This document shows positions 17,005-25,554 of a DNA stretch of 64,000 nt, one piece after another. The position numbers were made by a program, and so were the translations under genes. The stretch lies in contig JANQQU010000065.1 in assembly GCA_028284905.1 (NCBI GenBank), positions 1-64,000 on the forward strand, written 5' to 3'. The first letter of the stretch is position 1. Every line of letters starts with the position of its first letter. Source of the stretch: Calditrichia bacterium. Lineage in GTDB: Bacteria; Calditrichota; Calditrichia; RBG-13-44-9; J075. Under the pieces are notes generated by a model that saw nothing but the letters and a program-made list of their open reading frames with translations, was not told the origin of the DNA and ran no database searches.

Positions 17005-17487
17005 ATGAGTAAAGTACAAATTCGCCCCCGCTTCCGCATTACTGTGCCAATCGCCAGCGAAGAAATTCTCAATCGTTTGCGTGCTTACCTCGATAAACCA
17101 AATGCTGATTGTTCTGGAACGATCCTCAGTGATTTTGCAATATTGCGAATACCTGAGGAAAAGCAGCATTTTTGGTCGCCCCGCTTAACTGTTGCATTCG
17201 AAAAAGAAGCAGAAGGCACATTATTGCGCGGACTATTTGGGCCTCGTCCGGCAGTCTGGACGATGTTCGCCAGCTTCTATGCTTTTACTGTATTTGCAGC
17301 ATTGGTTGGCGCTATCTACGGACTTTCCCAGTGGCAATTGGGCATGGATGCCTGGGCATTATGGATCGTTCCGGCCGCATTAATATTGCTGGTCGTTGCT
17401 TACGTAATTGCGTATACCGGGCAAAAATTAGGTCATGATGAGATGCGAATGCTGCGTAAAATTTTGGATGATTGTTTGGAGAAGTAG
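17005..17487 (+). CDS. Hypothetical membrane protein with two C-terminal helices
   Basis: 160 residues with a good AGGAG site. An N-terminal soluble domain (RFRITVPIASEEILNRL ... HFWSPRLTVAFEKE) is followed by GLFGPRPAVWTMFASFYAF, two transmembrane helices (about 85-110 and 118-140) and a short charged tail. I do not assign a family. The order, a beta-rich domain ahead of two helices, is seen in small FCB membrane proteins. No operon partner. Confidence 0.7.
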   Translation: MSKVQIRPRFRITVPIASEEILNRLRAYLDKPNADCSGTILSDFAILRIPEEKQHFWSPRLTVAFEKEAEGTLLRGLFGPRPAVWTMFASFYAFTVFAALVGAIYGLSQWQLGMDAWALWIVPAALILLVVAYVIAYTGQKLGHDEMRMLRKILDDCLEK

Positions 17488-17543
17488 TGGTGACGATTGA
17501 TTGGGAGGGGTGTTGAACTTTGAGAGTTGACCTGGTTTTCAAT

Positions 17544-17700
17544 GGTTCCGCTCCCAAAGGTCGCTAAGGTTCCGTTCCCGTTGGTCACTAATGGCTCCGC
17601 TCCCTATGGTCGCTAATGGTTAAAAGTTTTTCCTGCCGAAGGCCAACCATCAACGAACGCAGTGAGTGGAGCCATGAGCGAACACCGTGAGCGGAACCAT
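17544..17700. repeat. Interspersed repeat, GGTTCCGCTCCCTATGGTCGCTAAT family (copy 1)
   Basis: Several degenerate units of GGTTCCGCTCCCnnnGGTCGCTAAT run forward (17544-17620). They then reappear inverted near 17655-17700 (GTGAGCGGAACCAT), making a large stem-loop. A second array of the same units is at 31748-31979. The 17488-17769 gap holds no other feature. Confidence 0.75.
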
Positions 17701-17769
17701 GCTCTCCTAATTGCCTGCGAGCTCAACACTGAAAACGATTTGAAATTTCAAACGGAAAATCCCTACACT

Positions 17770-18516
17770 TTACATTAGTTTTTCCTTAATCATCTTCGCC
17801 CCCGACTTACTCGTCTCAATTTCCTTGCCGTTCTTCAATACCAGTAAATAGCGTCCGCTGCTCCAGGGGTGGATTTCCTTTACCCAATCGAGATTTACAA
17901 TGGCGGACCGGTGAATACGTAAGAATCGCTCCGGGTCCAGTTGGCGGGACATTTCGCCCAATCCCTGGGACATGAGGTAAGTAGTCTTTTCGGTATGAAT
18001 GCGCACATAATCCTCTAATGCTTCCAACCAGAGAATTTCAGCGGTTTGCACAAGAATTAGATGGTCGTCTTTACGCACTGCTAATCTGTTCGGTAACTGG
18101 CGAGGATGCTGTTGCAAGTAGGACAGAAGCTCGTTTAATTCCGGTTGCGGCTGCGACTGGGAGAAATGTTGGCGGGCTTTTTCCACTGCCTGATCGAAGC
18201 GGCTTTGGCTAAATGGCTTTAAGAGATAATCGACTGCATTAGCTTCAAAAGCTTTAATGGCGTGTTCGTCATAAGCCGTGGAAAAAATAACCACCGGAGG
18301 ATTGCTTAGTTGCCGCAATAATTCGAAGCCAGTCATTTCCGGCATGTGGATGTCGAGAAAAAGCAGTTGCGGGGGATGGTTTTCCAGTTGGGTGAATGCG
18401 CTGCGCGGATTGCCCTCATCAATCGTGATGGTAATATCAGTATGCTGCTGCAGGTATTCCCGAATCAGCTGGCGACCGAGGGCTTCGTCATCGACGATGG
18501 CGCAGGTAATACTCAT
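17770..18516 (-). CDS. LytTR-family response regulator
   Basis: 248 residues. Receiver domain 1-120 with the acidic pair (IVDDE), phospho-acceptor Asp in LFLDIHMPEMTG, and the switch residues in FSTAYDEHAIKAF and LLKPFS. LytTR DNA-binding domain from about 145, with LWLEALEDYVRIHT and RFLRIHRSAIVNLDWV. It overlaps its kinase gene (18513-19592) by four bases (ATGA), so the two form a translationally coupled LytS/LytR-type two-component system. Targets cannot be read from the sequence. Confidence 0.93.
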   Translation of the reverse strand: MSITCAIVDDEALGRQLIREYLQQHTDITITIDEGNPRSAFTQLENHPPQLLFLDIHMPEMTGFELLRQLSNPPVVIFSTAYDEHAIKAFEANAVDYLLKPFSQSRFDQAVEKARQHFSQSQPQPELNELLSYLQQHPRQLPNRLAVRKDDHLILVQTAEILWLEALEDYVRIHTEKTTYLMSQGLGEMSRQLDPERFLRIHRSAIVNLDWVKEIHPWSSGRYLLVLKNGKEIETSKSGAKMIKEKLM

Positions 18517-19592
18517 TTAGCACCTCCGTTTACCGGAAAATGAAACTGAACCCGAAATGCTTTGTCGGCTGGAGAGGGTTGCGCGGAGAACTGCACATTC
18601 TCGCCATAGAGTAAAGCCAGGCGTTGTTGCAAGTTTTTCAGGCCGGTCGAGGATTGATTCTCTCCCTTACGACGATTGGCGGTTGCCGCTTCGAAGCTGT
18701 TTTCTACCACACCAACGATATTGCCTGCTTCCTTCTGGATATTCAAGCGTACCCAGCCACCTTTGTTAACATTGCTAATGCCATGTTTGATCGCATTTTC
18801 CATCAGCGGCTGTAACATCATTACCGGTACCGGGTAGGACAGCAAGGCCGGATCGACATTCTCTTCATAACTAAGGCGATTCTGTAAACGGATTTTTTCC
18901 AGATCGAGATAGCGATGAACAAAGGCCAATTCTTCCTCCAACGTCACTGTTTGGGTCGGATTCTCGGAAAGAATCCTCCGAAGTAATTCGGAGAGATGGA
19001 CGATCATTTCCCGGGCTTTTCCCGGGCTGCTGGTAATTAAGGCGCTGATTGAATTCAAGGCATTAAAAAGGAAGTGCGGATTTAATTGTGCCTTCAATGC
19101 TTTCCACTCGGTTTCCCGTAAAGACAGGCGTAGTTGCGATTCCTGTATTTCCCGCTCGGCGATTTCCCGGTTGAAAATAATTGAATAGTAGAATCCACAA
19201 ATTACCATGTATTTCAGGACGCCCTGCGGATATTGCCAGCCGGCGAGGGAATCTACGTTCATAATGTGGTAAAGCAGATTATCCAACACGAGGTAATATG
19301 AACCAAATTGTAGGATCAACCAGAGTGTGGAAAAAAGATTGGCAAAGAAAAAATGCAGGGTGAAAAATAATACCGGCGGAAAAGATCCCCAGGGAATGTT
19401 CCGGCAAAGCGGCCAGAGCGCCAGGCTAAGAAAAAATAGCGGGAAGGTAACAAAGAAAGAGCTCATGAAAGCGATAGCGAAATGATCGATGCCTTCAATT
19501 TGTCGCTGGATAATAAAAGAATAAAAGTGCAGCCAGCCACTCCAGAAGATGAGATTGATTTTCAGGATTTTTTGAAAGGATATTTTTTGCAT
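18513..19592 (-). CDS. LytS/YehU-type sensor histidine kinase
   Basis: 359 residues. The N-terminal ~160 residues hold about four membrane helices (INLIFWSGWLHFYSFII; AFMSSFFVTFPLFFLSLALW; VLFFTLHFFFANLF). The His_kinase (PF06580) domain has the phospho-accepting His in LNPHFLFNALNSI, followed by HATPase N-box LMENAIKHGIS. No periplasmic sensor domain is apparent, so the signal is probably sensed in or at the membrane. Pairs with the regulator at 17770-18516. The upstream genes are separated by a terminator hairpin. Confidence 0.92.
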   Translation of the reverse strand: MQKISFQKILKINLIFWSGWLHFYSFIIQRQIEGIDHFAIAFMSSFFVTFPLFFLSLALWPLCRNIPWGSFPPVLFFTLHFFFANLFSTLWLILQFGSYYLVLDNLLYHIMNVDSLAGWQYPQGVLKYMVICGFYYSIIFNREIAEREIQESQLRLSLRETEWKALKAQLNPHFLFNALNSISALITSSPGKAREMIVHLSELLRRILSENPTQTVTLEEELAFVHRYLDLEKIRLQNRLSYEENVDPALLSYPVPVMMLQPLMENAIKHGISNVNKGGWVRLNIQKEAGNIVGVVENSFEAATANRRKGENQSSTGLKNLQQRLALLYGENVQFSAQPSPADKAFRVQFHFPVNGGAK

Positions 19593-19696
19593 AAAAACGC
19601 CGCTTAATTGTTAACTCCCCAGGTGAGGCACAAAATAAGTAGACATTGCCACTGAATGCAAGTGTTTAAAAAACAATGTTTAAAGTATGGGAAAAT

Positions 19697-19724
19697 CGGC
19701 TGCCCGAAAGATATCGGGCAGCCG
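19697..19724 (-). terminator. Rho-independent terminator after the DUF1579-like gene
   Basis: A perfect 11-bp stem CGGCTGCCCGA / TCGGGCAGCCG with a 6-base loop, followed on the minus strand by ATTTTCCC. It separates the receptor/TPR/DUF1579 block from the downstream kinase gene. Confidence 0.7.
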
Positions 19725-19729
19725 GATAA

Positions 19730-20260
19730 TTATTCAACTTTTTTTAGGGTCATTTCAAAGAATTGCCGCCAGTTTTCACCATCGGCAGAATATTCTCCGA
19801 TTTCCTTCCATTGATCATTCGCAAAGTCAATCGAATATCGGATGGTACCGCCACGATTATCGTCAAACCACCACTTAAATGCCTCGTTATCTTTTACAAC
19901 TTCAAAATTTGCAACAGTGGACAAGCCATCAGAGAGATAAGCGTTAAATACATACTTTTCCGTAAAAGGATTGTAGGAAATGATCCCGACGGCATTATGA
20001 ACGACTTCTCCATTGTCATCTTTGCCAACACCTTCGATAAATAACAAAGTGCCATCCAGTTTAAAAGTCAGCTCTTCATGAACGTTACTGGTCTCTCGCT
20101 CTCCGTCAGGGCTCATTCGCCAGCCGCTACCTTCCCAGGTGCCACCCATAACGGAAATACGTTTCATCGCCTCAACTACTTTCGGTTTTACATTTGGCCG
20201 TTGCGCTAAGGCAGGAATGGTAAAGATGACTAGGATTAATATTGCTAAAAACTTTTTCAT
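19730..20260 (-). CDS. Exported DUF1579-like (lipocalin-type) protein
   Basis: 176 residues from ATG 20260 (GGAGA upstream). The in-frame ATG at 20296 adds an unlikely leader. Signal peptide MKKFLAILILVIFTIPALAQ. Mature part: GGTWEGSGWRM, LDGTLLFIEGVG, VGIISYNPFTEKYVF and WKEIGEYSADGENWRQFFEM, a conserved order for DUF1579/YybR-like calycin proteins. Function unknown; related domains bind small hydrophobic ligands. Last gene of a block headed by a TonB-dependent receptor. Confidence 0.7.
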   Translation of the reverse strand: MKKFLAILILVIFTIPALAQRPNVKPKVVEAMKRISVMGGTWEGSGWRMSPDGERETSNVHEELTFKLDGTLLFIEGVGKDDNGEVVHNAVGIISYNPFTEKYVFNAYLSDGLSTVANFEVVKDNEAFKWWFDDNRGGTIRYSIDFANDQWKEIGEYSADGENWRQFFEMTLKKVE

Positions 20261-20293
20261 TGTTGTCTCCATTGATAGGTTGTTTAAAAGGTT

Positions 20294-20350
20294 CAAATGG
20301 GCAAATGGGCAAATTTGCAGGATTGCTCATCTGCTCACTTGCTCATTTGT
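20294..20350. repeat. Octamer palindromic repeat GCAAATGG (copy 2)
   Basis: AAATGGGCAAATGGGCAAATTTGC is followed by an inverse run GCTCATCTGCTCACTTGCTCATTTG. It overlaps the 3' end of the TPR gene, whose last residues (NEQVSR) and stop are encoded by the repeat. Confidence 0.8.
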
Positions 20351-21112
20351 TCTGCTTTTATTGAGCTTTGGCAGTAATACGTACTTAACCAGTCCATGAT
20401 TTGGTTTAATCGCCAATGCATCTTCGAAATGTTGTTGGGCATCATCCCAGCGTTCTTCCTGCATGGCGATTCTGCCGAGCCAAACATGTGGACCTTCATA
20501 ACCCCAATCGGGTAGAAGTGCAGAAGCGGGCTTAAAACTTTGGTATAATTCCACGGCCTTTTCCAGAGATGGCTTTGCTTTGTCGATCCCGCCGCCAAAC
20601 ATCCTGGGAGAATGATATTTCCCAATGCCATCAATTAAATGGATGCGCGGATTATCCGGCGCCAGACTCAGTGCTTTGCTGATAGCAACACCGGAGCGAG
20701 GGCCGAGGTAAATGCTTTTAATCGGCATAAAGTTGATTTTTAAGCCATAACAGGTGGATAGCAGGGCAAAACCTTCAGCAAATTTTGTATCAATATCGAT
20801 GGCCTTCATTAGATGCTCTACGGCGTCGTCGATAAACTTTTCTGCCTCTTCCGATTTTTGTTGGGAGATCAGGTTTAGGCCAAGATTATAATCGGCATAA
20901 GCGATGTAATAATGTGCCAGCCAGGGTTTGTCGGTGAGCGGTAAAATACGTTCGAATGTTGCCCGCACATTGCGCATATCGGCCTCATTCCAATTGTCCA
21001 CTGCGGCATCCAGTGCCAGGCGCTGCTGGATGATTAAGGAATCGGTATTGGTTTGGGCGATAGCCGGGAGTGTTGTAATGAGGATTATTAATATTGTTAA
21101 AAATGTTCGCAT
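20327..21112 (-). CDS. Exported TPR-repeat protein
   Basis: 261 residues with signal peptide MRTFLTILIILITTLPAIAQ. The body is helical with TPR-like units, for example around 60-115 (AYADYNLGLNLISQQKSEEAEKF) and the C-terminal unit (GRIAMQEERWDDAQQHFEDALAIKP). This type of periplasmic TPR protein often accompanies TonB receptors in the FCB group, and the receptor gene lies 105 bases upstream on the same strand. The final ten residues are encoded by an interspersed octamer repeat, so the natural stop has probably been replaced by repeat invasion. Confidence 0.8.
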   Translation of the reverse strand: MRTFLTILIILITTLPAIAQTNTDSLIIQQRLALDAAVDNWNEADMRNVRATFERILPLTDKPWLAHYYIAYADYNLGLNLISQQKSEEAEKFIDDAVEHLMKAIDIDTKFAEGFALLSTCYGLKINFMPIKSIYLGPRSGVAISKALSLAPDNPRIHLIDGIGKYHSPRMFGGGIDKAKPSLEKAVELYQSFKPASALLPDWGYEGPHVWLGRIAMQEERWDDAQQHFEDALAIKPNHGLVKYVLLPKLNKSRTNEQVSR

Positions 21113-21165
21113 GTTTTTCCCTTTCGGTTTGTTTTCTTTTCTCGCCGGTTTTTCGCCGGAGGACG

Positions 21166-21207
21166 CCTTTGGCGTTCTCTAGCTAGTGGTGTGGAATGCC
21201 TTCGGCA
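21166..21207. other. Two short hairpins between receptor and TPR genes
   Basis: ACGCC TTT GGCGT (near 21163-21176) and ATGCC TTC GGCAT (near 21196-21208) form compact stem-loops in the 105-base spacer, with a nearby direct repeat CGCCGG. Possible mRNA-stabilising or processing hairpins inside an operon. Confidence 0.4.
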
Positions 21208-21217
21208 TATGTAATAA

Positions 21218-23359
21218 TTAGAAATTGATTGAGACGCCGAAGTAGATGCTGCGACGCATGGATGATTTTACGGCGACGCGGCGTTGGAAGTCTTCGGAAT
21301 AGGTGTAATCAAAGATGTTTTCCCGCCCCAGTAAATTGGATGCTGCCAGGTAAAATACGGTCATATTATTGCCGAAGAAGCTGCGCACATAGGATAGATT
21401 CGCATCTACTTTGTGATAATCAGGTGTGCGTGCGTTGTGATAAACCGTTGGTCCATCGGTATACGGCTTACCGGTGGCATAGCGATAGCTGATCCCCATT
21501 CGCCAGCGTAGTGCAAAGGAAAGTTCTCCCACGGCAGTAAGATTATGGGTAATATCGAATCGGGGAGAGGCAGCGTATGGTGCATCTTGCCAAAAGCGTT
21601 CGGCATCGAGATAACTGTAAGATATCCAGCCGAGAAAAGCTTTCCAGTTTCGCTTGTAAAACACATCAAGTCCTTTTGCGAAACCGAATCCATTGTTAGT
21701 GTAGTTGCGCTGTGCATCCTCCAGTAATAAGCGATCGTAATCCTTCCGATAGGCTTCAATCCGGAAAATTTCCCGCGGGGTTTGCCGCACAATGCCGGCG
21801 ATGTAATGATTCGCGCTCATTGCCTGCAGGCTGGGATTTCCGATATAGGGATCGTAATAATCCGGGCGGGGAAATTGATGATAAGCGCCGGCAGATAACA
21901 CTGCATTCCAGTCGTTCCCCAGGCCATAGGAAAGCGCTGTTCGTCCGTTCCAGAGGCGCTGCTGGCTCTGCGAATCTCGTTCGAAGCGGCTGCCAAGGGT
22001 CAGTTTAAGATTGCCATCCAGCATCCAGATTTCCGATTGAAGAAAAGCAGCGATGCGGTTGGATAAATAATCGGTATCCACCCGTAAGGGGAGGGCACTG
22101 GTGGAGATATCGTCGCGATCTTCCGGCACCTGCCCTTCGATGAGCACCTGATTGCGAAATGCTTCAACACCGACTCGAGCGGTCAATCTATCATTCGGGC
22201 GGTGTTCGGCGATGAAGCGCGCCTGGTAGAGACGTTCATCCGTGGTAAGGTCCAGCACGCCCAGATTTTGGTTCTGAGCAAAATTGCTAAAGGCCAGGTT
22301 CGCCGTAAAATACCACTTTTCCGAAGGGATATGCCGCCAGCGCAAATTGGCAAGATTATTCAGGCCATCACCACGATAGAACTGATTTTCATCGGGATTC
22401 TGTAATTCGATCCCGACCTTATCCGATTCGCGAAAAAGAAAGAGCTTGAAAGATCCTTTGGGAGAATAGCGATAGACGCCATTAAAATTAAGGTCATAGG
22501 CTTGCGGATAACGGGAAAATTCCCGCTGATGTCCGTTGAACTTGAACATCCGTTCGGTGTCGCTGTAGTTGCCGGAGAGGGAAAATCCCAGTTTCTCGGA
22601 GATGACCGGCAGGCTAACGGAACCGGACGCTGCTGCCAATCCCAACCCGATGGTTGTTTGTCTTTGCAGGGGAAGGTCCACACTTTCCATAATTAATGCC
22701 CCGGAAAGCGCATTGCCGTACTCCGCGGAAAAACCTCCACTGGAAAAGAAGGTTTCCTGTAGCAGAAATGGCGTAATGGTGCCGAAGTAGCCGCCATTGG
22801 GCGATTCATAACGGTAGGGATGATTGAGATAGGCGCCATCGATGATCACTGCTGTTTCGGTGACATCACCGCCGCGCACAAATAATCCGGCTCCTTCATC
22901 TACCTGCTGCAATCCGGGAAATGTTTTAATCGCCCAGAAAATATCCGCTGCTGCACCCGGTGTAGTTACGACCTCCAATGGGGTAAGCGTAACACCTTCT
23001 TTTTCGCCGCTGCTGAATACGCTGGCATTAACCGTTACTGCTTTTCCGGCAATACTGCTTTCTTTCAAGGTGATAACCAAACGGATCGTATCGCCGGGAT
23101 TAAGATGAATTTCCTGCTGAAAAGATTGATAACCAAGATAATCGCAGATTAAAGTTTTCTTGCCGCGGCTGTTGCTGTTAAAAAGAAAATAACCGTCATT
23201 ATCGCTCACTGCGCCATCAATAGTGCCTTCCAGGTAAATATTGCAAGCGGGGAGGGGATTGGACTTTTTGTCCTGAACAACGCCGCTGATAATCGTTGCG
23301 GACGATTGCGCCAGAATGACGCTGGAAAGTAATAGAAGTAAAAGAGTTTTCAATTTCAT
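21218..23359 (-). CDS. TonB-dependent outer-membrane receptor
   Basis: 713 residues. Signal peptide (LLLLLLSSVILAQSSA), then a carboxypeptidase-regulatory-like domain (about 25-105: ISGVVQDKKSNPLPACNIYLEGT, DGYFLF), a plug domain (about 120-250: PGLQQVDEGAGLFVRGGDVTETAVIIDGAYL) and a beta barrel ending in SMRRSIYFGVSINF with terminal Phe. The N-terminal extension lacks an obvious TonB box. The transported substrate is unknown; no siderophore, B12 or sugar genes lie adjacent. It heads the receptor/TPR/DUF1579 block. Relatively short for the family. Confidence 0.92.
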   Translation of the reverse strand: MKLKTLLLLLLSSVILAQSSATIISGVVQDKKSNPLPACNIYLEGTIDGAVSDNDGYFLFNSNSRGKKTLICDYLGYQSFQQEIHLNPGDTIRLVITLKESSIAGKAVTVNASVFSSGEKEGVTLTPLEVVTTPGAAADIFWAIKTFPGLQQVDEGAGLFVRGGDVTETAVIIDGAYLNHPYRYESPNGGYFGTITPFLLQETFFSSGGFSAEYGNALSGALIMESVDLPLQRQTTIGLGLAAASGSVSLPVISEKLGFSLSGNYSDTERMFKFNGHQREFSRYPQAYDLNFNGVYRYSPKGSFKLFLFRESDKVGIELQNPDENQFYRGDGLNNLANLRWRHIPSEKWYFTANLAFSNFAQNQNLGVLDLTTDERLYQARFIAEHRPNDRLTARVGVEAFRNQVLIEGQVPEDRDDISTSALPLRVDTDYLSNRIAAFLQSEIWMLDGNLKLTLGSRFERDSQSQQRLWNGRTALSYGLGNDWNAVLSAGAYHQFPRPDYYDPYIGNPSLQAMSANHYIAGIVRQTPREIFRIEAYRKDYDRLLLEDAQRNYTNNGFGFAKGLDVFYKRNWKAFLGWISYSYLDAERFWQDAPYAASPRFDITHNLTAVGELSFALRWRMGISYRYATGKPYTDGPTVYHNARTPDYHKVDANLSYVRSFFGNNMTVFYLAASNLLGRENIFDYTYSEDFQRRVAVKSSMRRSIYFGVSINF

Positions 23360-23481
23360 AATTGCCTCAGCTTATTTTCAATCTAAATATATTGCAGAAG
23401 CTGAGGCTTTGTTGGGGATATTCGATGAATGGCAGCTCTTATCGATGAATGGCTAAAAACTTGCCATGAATGGATCGGAAG

Positions 23482-24009
23482 CTATTGCGCATTGGCGAGA
23501 AGTTGGCGGAGACTGTTGATAATCTGCTTCAGCTTGTCTGGCGCCAGGACGGTGCCAGCGCTCTGATGAATTAATTGCCGCTGTTTGTCAAAAATGAGGA
23601 TATTGCAATGGTCTTTCTTAAACTGATACGCCTTGGGAAAACGGCCTTTCCAATCCATTAAAACCCAGTTTGCGGGATCTTTCGGGAATTTCCCCCGCAC
23701 AAATCCTTTTAGAAAAAACGGCACGCCGCGCAAATCGGATAGTCCGACAAACTTTACTCGCTCAAAACCCGGTTCATTTTTTAAAGAATCTTTGATGGCG
23801 CCGCTCCAGGTGCCGCTAAATTCACTGCCTTTACGATCGCTGCCAATAATAACAATGATGCTATCCGGCCAACTGTTCTCTGTATAGACCCGATCAAATT
23901 GATCTTTAATCTTAAAGTCTATCAGGGTGCTGTCCTGAGAGAATACCGCTGCCGGTAGCAGACAGATCAGAAATCCAAGAGTATATGGAGATAGTTGTTT
24001 ACACATCAT
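23482..24009 (-). CDS. Exported thioredoxin-fold protein without CxxC
   Basis: 175 residues with signal peptide (LGFLICLLPAAVFSQ). The pattern IDFKIKDQFDRVYTENSWPDSIIVIIGSDRKGSE, later VLMDWKGRFPKAYQF and ILIFDKQRQLIHQSAGTV, follows the beta-alpha-beta order of redoxins. The usual active-site cysteines are replaced by S-D-R-K-G-S, so it is unlikely to be a disulfide oxidoreductase. It overlaps the end of the DUF4282 gene by 11 bases and ends a four-gene cluster. Confidence 0.7.
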   Translation of the reverse strand: MMCKQLSPYTLGFLICLLPAAVFSQDSTLIDFKIKDQFDRVYTENSWPDSIIVIIGSDRKGSEFSGTWSGAIKDSLKNEPGFERVKFVGLSDLRGVPFFLKGFVRGKFPKDPANWVLMDWKGRFPKAYQFKKDHCNILIFDKQRQLIHQSAGTVLAPDKLKQIINSLRQLLANAQ

Positions 24010-24256
24010 GAGAAGGTCTATCCTGCAAGGATTGATTTAGTGCCGATAACTTTTCGTTGATAGAAAAAAACAGAAGTAAACCTTCGAATAAAACCCGCAC
24101 GAACAATGAACCGACAATCAGCGGCACCCAGCCAATCGGGTTTCCTGCGATAATCAGCCAGGCGCTATAGTAAATGCAGGCAAATAATGCTGGCCAGAAA
24201 AGGATCTTTAAGATTGTCGGTGCAATCATTTTTCTGAATAATAAATAATCTGCCAT
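23999..24256 (-). CDS. DUF4282-like small membrane protein
   Basis: 85 residues. FRKMIAPTILKILFWPALFACIYY, then VPLIVGSLFVRVLFEGLLLFFSINEKL: two transmembrane helices, with the conserved Arg-x-x-x-Glu in the second and a cytosolic tail, as in DUF4282. Function unknown. It sits between the VanZ-like gene (21-base gap) and the thioredoxin-fold gene (overlap). Confidence 0.72.
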   Translation of the reverse strand: MADYLLFRKMIAPTILKILFWPALFACIYYSAWLIIAGNPIGWVPLIVGSLFVRVLFEGLLLFFSINEKLSALNQSLQDRPSHDV

Positions 24257-24277
24257 TATTCTTTTGTCTCCAGAATT

Positions 24278-24712
24278 TTAGTTATCATGCTTGCCGGAGT
24301 TCATCTGCCGTCCGATAAATCTTGCTGAAACATCACCCAAAAATATACCGAGATAACTGGAAAAAAGATCTGCTAAATCGAAAGTCCGGTTGTCGATAAA
24401 AATCTGGCTAAATTCTTCAACGGAGATAAGAACAAAGATTAGGAGGCTGCCTACCAGTAAATGGTGTTGAGCAACTTGAATACTTTTCAGGCGAAGCAGC
24501 CAATTACTAAAGAATGTCAGTAAAGCGAGCAAAACGATATGGCCCACTTTATCGCCACCGGAAAACATATAAATCCGGCGAATAAATAGTGGCAAATTGC
24601 CCTGGTTGGCAGCGTAAAGAACATAAATGAAGAAGAGAATAAATAAAAATCCGGCAATTAATAAACCGCGGTTGATCATCGATTGTCGCCGGGGATCACT
24701 CCATTTTGCCAT
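24278..24712 (-). CDS. VanZ-like membrane protein
   Basis: 144 residues from ATG 24712, which overlaps the SUKH gene by 17 bases. An ATG at 24679 is an alternative. The much longer upstream frame (to 24880) is only an antisense-like shadow of the SUKH gene. About four helices, with SGGDKVGHIVLLALLTFF and ISVEEFSQIFIDNRTFDLADLFSSYLG, the D-K-x-x-H and E-x-x-Q ... D-x-x-D pattern of the VanZ family. The family is associated with glycopeptide/antibiotic tolerance in some Gram-positives but is broadly of unknown function. Confidence 0.8.
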   Translation of the reverse strand: MAKWSDPRRQSMINRGLLIAGFLFILFFIYVLYAANQGNLPLFIRRIYMFSGGDKVGHIVLLALLTFFSNWLLRLKSIQVAQHHLLVGSLLIFVLISVEEFSQIFIDNRTFDLADLFSSYLGIFLGDVSARFIGRQMNSGKHDN

Positions 24713-25232
24713 AGATCTTTTCCCAGAGATTTTCCCCGTTCGCCCAACTCTCCAAAAAAGATTCAAGAGAAGGCATATGGGGAATGAAAGCCGCCTGCAC
24801 GTCATCTGGCAGCATATGCGGGTCAAAAAGAATAACCGGATGCGGCGCTGCCTTGCAATCGATGCAACTGTAAATATCACAGCCCCAGTGGCAGATTGGT
24901 AGCAACTTTTCCGGCCAGGCCCAGTCGTCTATGTTGGGGGCCGGTTCACGATATTTGCTGTATATATCGATCGAATCCAGACCGCTTTCATCGCGAGCGC
25001 CGCTGAAGAGACCGAGAAAACCATACCCCGGGCCATAGCCGCCATTTCCTACTTCTGATAATACTTTTCCCCAAAGTTCAGGAACTCTAAAGCCGAGCAG
25101 GTGCTCGGAAAAAAGGAGATCTGTAAATGTAATGGGTAGTGGATAAAGCATTTTTTGTTCATCCGCGATACCATACTCGGCGACTTCGGCCTCGACGCGG
25201 GAAGCTATTTTTTTAATAAGAATGTCAGACAT
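24696..25232 (-). CDS. SUKH (SMI1/KNR4) family protein
   Basis: 178 residues. Conserved SUKH order: YPLPITFTDLLFSEHLLGFRVPELWGKVLSEVGNGGYGPGYGFLGLF, then W-WPEKLLPICHWGCDIYSCIDC and VILFDPH. Many SUKH proteins are immunity proteins for polymorphic or nuclease toxins, but others are general adaptor-like proteins. No toxin gene lies next to it, so an immunity role cannot be claimed. First gene of the cluster SUKH, VanZ-like, DUF4282, thioredoxin-fold. Confidence 0.8.
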   Translation of the reverse strand: MSDILIKKIASRVEAEVAEYGIADEQKMLYPLPITFTDLLFSEHLLGFRVPELWGKVLSEVGNGGYGPGYGFLGLFSGARDESGLDSIDIYSKYREPAPNIDDWAWPEKLLPICHWGCDIYSCIDCKAAPHPVILFDPHMLPDDVQAAFIPHMPSLESFLESWANGENLWEKIYGKME

Positions 25233-25330
25233 GCAGCAATAATAGAATACTGCTGGTATAAAGACAATAAATAAATTGTGAAGTTAGAAATTGGTAGTGT
25301 TAAGATGTAATGCTGAAAATTGTCCTTGTT

Positions 25331-25423
25331 GTCATAGCGATCCCGGTTTGCCGGGAGAAGCGATCCCTTCGTTGCATGCACCTTTGGAGATTGCTTCTCC
25401 CGGCAAACCGGGATCGCAATGAC
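25331..25423. repeat. Interspersed palindrome, GTCATTGCGAT..GAAGCAATC family (copy 2)
   Basis: 35-base terminal arms (25331-25365 and 25389-25423) are complementary at 33 positions around a 23-base centre. Each arm carries a further inner inverted word, CCCGGTTTGCCGGG. It lies in the 25233-25554 gap, which also has a terminator-like hairpin at 25497-25522 and nothing else. Confidence 0.88.
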
Positions 25424-25489
25424 AGAGCTGATAGCATTACTCCTTTAATACTGCTTTAATATTTTGCCTGGGTGTGTTAACAATAATTG

Positions 25490-25522
25490 AAAACGCGCCG
25501 ATTCCATATTATTGGAACCGGC
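25490..25522 (-). terminator. Probable terminator of the YCF48-repeat gene
   Basis: GCCGATTCCA / TGGAACCGGC forms a 10-bp stem (one G-U on the minus-strand RNA) with a 6-base loop. It is followed on the minus strand by GCGTTTTCAATTATT. Confidence 0.5.
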
Positions 25523-25554
25523 ACGAAGATGTGTTCATAATCAGGTGCATTTAT

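Noticed and set aside
24713-24880. Longer N-terminus for the VanZ-like protein
   Set aside because: It reads the SUKH gene in another frame and gives a Cys/Arg-rich sequence with no family match. A start at 24712 or 24679 is enough.
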